NCBI GenBank assembly: GCA_013399305.1
Contig: VXAI01000046.1
Location: 4,092,731 to 4,156,730, forward strand
Direction: 5' to 3'
From: Rostratula benghalensis
Taxonomy: Eukaryota; Chordata; Aves; Charadriiformes; Rostratulidae
DNA length: 64,000 bases
In this document: one piece after another, positions 59,452 to 64,000 of the stretch
Position numbering within the stretch: the stretch's first letter is position 1
How the letters are laid out: each line of letters opens with the position of its first letter
Program-made: the position numbers and the translations under genes
Notes under the pieces: generated by a model
Told to the model about the DNA's origin: nothing
The model's database searches: none
Seen by the model: the letters and a program-made list of their open reading frames with translations, nothing else

Positions 59452-62400
59452 GTCAGTGGGAGCGGGCTCGTTGCCGTCCTTAGAGGGCCCTTGGTGTTCT
59501 TGAGCCGTCTTCTCTTCCCTCCTCTCCTCCCCCTACCTCTTCTGCGCTGGCCGGCGGCGGACTGCGGCCCCCGGCGGTGTGAGGCGAATCGCCTCCCGCT
59601 TTGTGCGGGAGCGCGGCCGTGGGCCTGCGGCGGGCGGGAGCGGGGCGGACCCCCCTGCTGCCCCGGTGCGCTCGGGCCCGTTACCGCCCCCGGCGGCCGC
59701 TGCCCCCGCGGCGGGAGGCGCTTTGTTCCCGGGTCCCGGCCGCTGACCGTGGCGGTGAGCCCGTCCCGCCGGGCCTCCCGTTATTCCCGACGACCATTTT
59801 TGTCCTGCTTTCCGTTCCCTCCGGCGCAAAGGCTGTGGCGAGCTAGGGATGCTGTGCCCAGAAAGCTGCCTGCTCGCAGGATCGAGGCCTGACCTCGGCT
59901 TAATTTGGGGGCGGGGGAGTCACGCGAATTGTTGGGATGCTGAAGTGACGCAGTTCTTGTTAGGTGCTGGTGATGCAGCGTTTGCTTTGCAATGAAAGTC
60001 TTAACTGTAGTGTATTAGGATGAAAGCAAACGGCAGACAAAGGGTAAGTGTTCCCCTGCAGACCCAGCCCTGGGTGTTTGTGCTTACAGGAGCAGCTCAC
60101 TGATATCAGAAATATCACCATTTTCCTTGCTGTTTGCAATCTAGATTTTATTTCCTTAAACTTTTGCTATATTAAGTCCCCCAGGCCCGTGAGAGTATAT
60201 CGTTTTAGTTTGTTAGTAATTGTACTAAAACGTTCCTTTTGTGAACTACTACTTCTCAATAAGTTAATTATTTTCTCTGCTTAATAACTGTTGTGAGGTT
60301 TTTGTTTCGTTTGCTTGTCATTACTCGAGGTACTTAATGCTTTATGTTCTTGTCTCTATTAAGACCTCTATCTCTTATCTGAGTTGGTGAGGTGCATTTA
60401 TCCTGTTTTGTAGATGGTTAACTGAGACAATGGAGGTCAAATGTATTCAGCCCTGTGACTGTGCTGATTACTTGCATGACCTGTATATGTCTAGCATTAC
60501 AGGCACTTTTAAAATTCATCTTAGTCACACATCCACATCACTAGGTGTCTCAATTCATTTAGAAACCATGTTATGATGTACTTACAGTTCTAGGGGAACA
60601 TTATTTATGATAAAATCAGAAATAAAAAGCTCTACTTATGAGTCCTCTGTCGGTCCTTCCGTTCTCTTAAGGCTGTAACTTGTTTTGTTTGGGTTTTTTT
60701 TGTTGCTTTTTTTTTTTCCCCCCAGGAAGCCCTTACCAGCCGGTAATTGAGGCATTAGGAAACCATCCCCAAAAGAAGTTCTACAATGTCTCAAAGCTCG
60801 GAGGCGCCAAGTATGGTAATGATACTTCTTCGTTCTTTTGTAATTGCGATGGTACCAGCAGTAAGTACACATCACTTACTGCTGTAGCACGTGAGGAGAT
60901 GCAGTCGTGAATACATGGTTTCTTCATAGGTGTTTTGAAGGCTTATAATTTTCCAATCTGTTACTGCTTTATGAAGTTGGTAGGAGTAATACTTCATGTA
61001 GCTTTTTTTTTTTTTTCCAGTAAGGGAGAAAGTATCAATGTTACTGAATTTTTCAGCACACAATAATTTCTCTTTTGGAAAAAATGAAGTGACAGAGAAC
61101 TTCTGTCTAGTACTTGAAAAATAGATACAATTTTTCACTGTCATTTTCTACTGCTTCATGGTGTTCTAGTTTCACCTTACCAGCAACTTCAGGTAGGGGT
61201 AACTATTTACTAGAACATAACTTCCGCTGCAGATGTTAGAAAAAGGTGAGACTTTTTGGTGTTCAAACAATTGCTTAATCTTAGCATGTCATTAGTAGGT
61301 AATATGACACTTAAGTGGTATGTGCCAAAAAGACTTTTATTGGATCTCTGTATCTGAGTGCCTTCTAAAAAGTAAAAAGTACGTGCACTTGTGCAAGGGG
61401 ATGGGAGTACATGCAGATGGAGAGCATTGTAGACTGGTGTCAGCTGGAAACAGGCCTTACTCTTGCAGATAATCAGAACATACTTTTGTTATTCTCTCCC
61501 CTTGCTTTTATGTTAATCCTGTAAAATACTTACCTGAGGTACATATTAAAAGTATTTGGGATTTTTTCTCAGTTTTGAGAAACTCCTATTAGATTTGCAG
61601 AATTTGTGATAAGTTTCTTAACTAATAAATTTCTTTAAAGCCCTGTTTGGCCACAGTAATTGCTTCCCTGTTGTTTGAAGGGAAGTGAGAGGGGAGCTAA
61701 TACACAATGGCTGCTGAAACTTCTGTGCAACAGCTGTGTGCTCCTGCAGATTTCTACAACTTGTAATAATGAAGTTCATCTATCAGATAAGCACGTAAGG
61801 AGGAGGTAGAATGCTTCTGTTTGTGGCTTTGTCCAGGAAGAAGCAGGAGCACAGCAGTTCTTTGAAAAGCCTTGTGACAGGAGTGGAAATATAAACAGCA
61901 GATCCTACTTTCTGCTAAGGTGTGCCATAAAAAAAGCTTGGAGCAGCAGCACAATATTCCTGAAGATACTTGGCAAATGAGTCTACATAGACTAAATATG
62001 TCTTTGTCTTCCTATAGGAAGCCACACTGTGGGACAGCACTGACAGCAGATCCAGCATCTGGAATTGCTCATTGCATGTGATCCTAGAGCATTATTTTTG
62101 GGTTTTACCTGTTTTTCTTGTGCCTTGGGGTTGCTGACTATCATCTGACAACAAGTGCCTGTCTAAATTAATCATATTACGAATATCAATGTTAATTGAT
62201 TTGTTTGAGAGTTTGTTAGGGAGAATCTGATATTCTGGTGTTGAAAGTAGTATTCAGTTATGGTGAAACAATAGCTAGTAAGAGCAGAGGGGGCAGCTGG
62301 AGATCTAGCCCAACTTCTTCTGGGGACTAGAGCTAACTTGGGAGCCTTTCTCAGCTGAGCTCCACAAGTCTGTGAGGATGACAATTCCACCACCACTCTT

Positions 62401-64000
62401 GATCCTGTCCATGCTACCTTCCCTGTGAACTTTTTCCTTCCATCCTGTCACAGTGTTCCTTGCTGCACTTTGACTTTTTTTTTTTTTTTTTGTCCTTTCA
62501 CTGTGTGCTTCTCAAAGTCAGGTCTCACCTTCTCAGCAGTTCCCATTAGCTGTGGGTGATTACAGTTAGCTCACTTAGCTTTCTCTTCTCAGGGTGTCAG
62601 ACCCAAGTCTCCCAACTGCTTCTGTGCAGCAGCACCATAATCATCTTAGAAGGCCCTTCACTGGAGATACCATTTCATATCTCGATCCCCTGTATCCTGG
62701 GAGGCCCAGAACTACCCACAGAATTGGAGATGTGAGCTTGCTGGTGCCTAATGGAGAGAAGGAGTTGCTTCTCCATAGCTGCTGGCTGCTAGGCAGCCCA
62801 TTGGACAGTCAGATTTATCATGCTAAGGATGCTCTGCCTGTCCAAGAAAAAGCAAAACAGTTTTATTCTGGTTACTTAGCTTTTAAATAAAGTGAATGGT
62901 GACAGTACAGCTCATGATACATCTTTTGAATGGCAGAGAAAGACACAAAATGAGAACAGCCAGCAAATCCTGTATTTGTAGGTTATGGACAAGCCTCGGG
63001 ATTGGTTTGAGACCACCAAATCTTAACCAGTTTTGTTCAAGTCTGAAATAAATTGATTCACCCTCTTCTTCCAGATAACTTTCCTTTTTTTTATATTTCT
63101 CAGTGTTCTCAAAGTAGTTTTCCTGCCTGAATGGTGATGAAAATAATGACATTTGTGGAGAAATGTGAATTCATCTTGATGGTTTTGTTTGCAGTGAATA
63201 GTGACATCTGCTTCTCTTTTCTCCTCACACTTTTACATTCTTGTTTCCAGTTCCCTAAATTTTCTTGTGCCAGAAAGCTGTTAATAGTCAATACCTCAAT
63301 CCAGTTCAGTGACTAACTGAAGTTGTATTTAGTGAAAAGTCATTCTTCTTGATGTAATCTGTTTAATTTTAGGGCACATGGCAGAATAGTTTCTGGTCTC
63401 CATATCAGGTTTGGTTGTTTGTTTTTTTTAAAAAAAGAGAGTATTCTGACACTGGATGCTTTTGGCGTAATGAAATGGTGAAACTTATGGTTAGAAACCC
63501 CGTAATTTTGAATACTCTATTTGTTGTTGCTCTTCACCCACTCTGCTCAGTAGTCCCAGCTCTAGATTCCTTGCATCTCTCTCCTGCCAGCATAGCATAC
63601 CTTCCTAAATGTCACTGGCATAATAACACAGTGTGGTCAAGCCATTGGTATCTTCTGTTCAAATCCCGTATGATAATTAATCTTCTGCAATGTATACATT
63701 ATGCAACTCATAATGTTCCATATTGTGTAATGAAGATCAAACCCAAAGGCAACTGGAAAAGCAGGCTCCTGTAGCCCTCATCTATCTAATCCCTAGCAGA
63801 GTGGAATTAATTAAAAATGTGAGATTGTAATTTTTTTAAAAAACTATGTAAGCTGAAAGTGTTGGCACTAATTAAGTCAGTTCCTTTGCTTTCCCCCAGA
63901 TACTCTGCCTTACTCCATACGAGTGTTGTTTGAATCCAGTATCCGTAACTGTGATGGCTTCTTAGTGAAAGAAACAGATGTTATGAACATCTTAGACTGG
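59433..64000 (+). CDS. IREB2: IREB2, iron-regulatory protein 2, 5' part of gene
   Basis: Three coding exons splice in frame to the first 70 residues: [20 protein letters not shown], then [16 protein letters not shown], then [20 protein letters not shown] and [13 protein letters not shown]. This is the N-terminus of domain 1 of the aconitase-like IRP fold. The NCDGFL and DVMNILDW spellings point to IRP2 rather than the paralogue ACO1/IRP1, as I recall them. IRP2 binds iron-responsive elements in ferritin, transferrin-receptor and other mRNAs when iron is low and is degraded when iron is high; it lacks aconitase activity. The family protein is about 960 residues, so about 7% is visible. The IRP2-specific insertion and iron-cluster cysteines lie beyond the right edge. 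Relative to my recollection of the human protein there is a one-residue insertion near LGGAKY. Confidence 0.95.
59452..60725 (+). other. IREB2: IREB2 intron 1
   Basis: A 1.27-kb GT-AG intron. Its first 450 bp continue the CpG island (to about 59910), which creates long spurious open frames. The rest is AT-rich with a MIR-like fragment near 60387-60469. Confidence 0.9.
60387..60469 (-). repeat. MIR-like ancient SINE remnant in IREB2 intron 1
   Basis: A degraded sequence in the order TTATCCTGTTTTGTAGATGG, AACTGAGACAATGGAGGTCA, then GCCCTGTGAC, corresponding to the reversed MIR core. Divergent; recognised by eye. Confidence 0.4.
60726..60815 (+). CDS. IREB2: IREB2 exon 2 (residues 7-36 plus one base)
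   Basis: 90 bp, preceded by a very long T/C tract ending CCCCCCAG and followed by GTAATG. It encodes [20 protein letters not shown] and VSKLGGAKY. Codons are split 1/2 on both sides, so the exon could be skipped without losing frame. Confidence 0.95.
60816..63899 (+). other. IREB2: IREB2 intron 2
   Basis: A 3.08-kb AT-rich GT-AG intron with T14 at 61003-61016 (followed by CCAG, so it resembles an unused acceptor) and T17 at 62475-62491. Nothing else gene-like is seen; a 98-codon open frame at 62594-62890 has no recognisable features. Confidence 0.85.
62475..62491. repeat. T17 homopolymer
   Basis: An uninterrupted run of 17 T in IREB2 intron 2. Length may be unreliable in the assembly. Confidence 0.9.
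63900..64000 (+). CDS. IREB2: IREB2 exon 3 (from residue 37), cut by window edge
   Basis: After TTTCCCCCAG the exon completes Asp37 and encodes [20 protein letters not shown] then [13 protein letters not shown], ending in frame at the last base of the window. The exon continues outside. Confidence 0.95.

Noticed and set aside
59491..59892. 133-codon open frame in IREB2 intron 1
   Set aside because: It lies in the CpG island after the exon 1 donor; the translation is low complexity and IREB2 exon 2 joins cleanly to exon 1 instead.
1..64000. tRNA, rRNA, CRISPR array, virus-derived or bacterial-type features
   Set aside because: I looked for these and saw none; the window is ordinary vertebrate nuclear DNA with CR1 and old SINE fragments only.

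Overview
The window reads as vertebrate, almost certainly avian, nuclear DNA. Short coding exons with GT-AG introns sit in long AT-rich non-coding sequence, with CpG-rich promoters. Two CR1 LINE 3' ends of the type common in birds are present. There is no operon-like coding and no dense ORF packing. I cannot name the species from the sequence alone. The 120-base N run at 58828-58947 marks an assembly gap.

Three genes can be read exon by exon. (1) The 5' part of SKIC8 (WDR61) is on the minus strand and runs off the left edge: coding exons at 532-543, 410-437 and 1-71, with a CpG-rich promoter at about 620-1070. (2) A complete CRABP1 is on the plus strand with the classical four-exon lipid-binding-protein layout: 24847-24916, 25389-25567, 28229-28342 and 38045-38095. 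These join to a 137-residue protein, with a poly(A) signal at 38350. (3) The 5' part of IREB2 is on the plus strand and runs off the right edge: coding exons at 59433-59451, 60726-60815 and 63900-64000+. As I recall it, the order SKIC8(-) / CRABP1(+) / IREB2(+) matches human 15q25, so this is conserved amniote synteny.

The rest is non-coding. The 23.5 kb between SKIC8 and CRABP1 and the 19.5 kb between CRABP1 and CR1/IREB2 contain no further gene I can support. They do hold recognisable pieces: CR1 fragments, old MIR-like SINE remnants, a decayed palindromic amniote repeat, a perfect 39-bp tandem duplication, several long perfect palindromes, and candidate sites for CTCF, retinoid/nuclear receptors and REST.

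The three genes are not a functional pathway. SKIC8 belongs to the SKI/PAF1 complexes, CRABP1 to retinoic acid binding, and IREB2 to iron regulation; they are linked by ancestral position. I found no credible undescribed system. The more interesting signals are regulatory: three TCTCGCGAGA-type palindromes plus CRE and CCAAT boxes at IREB2, an out-of-frame upstream ATG overlapping the IREB2 start, a G-quadruplex motif just upstream of CRABP1, a DR2 element 6.7 kb upstream of CRABP1, and long palindromes upstream of and inside CRABP1.
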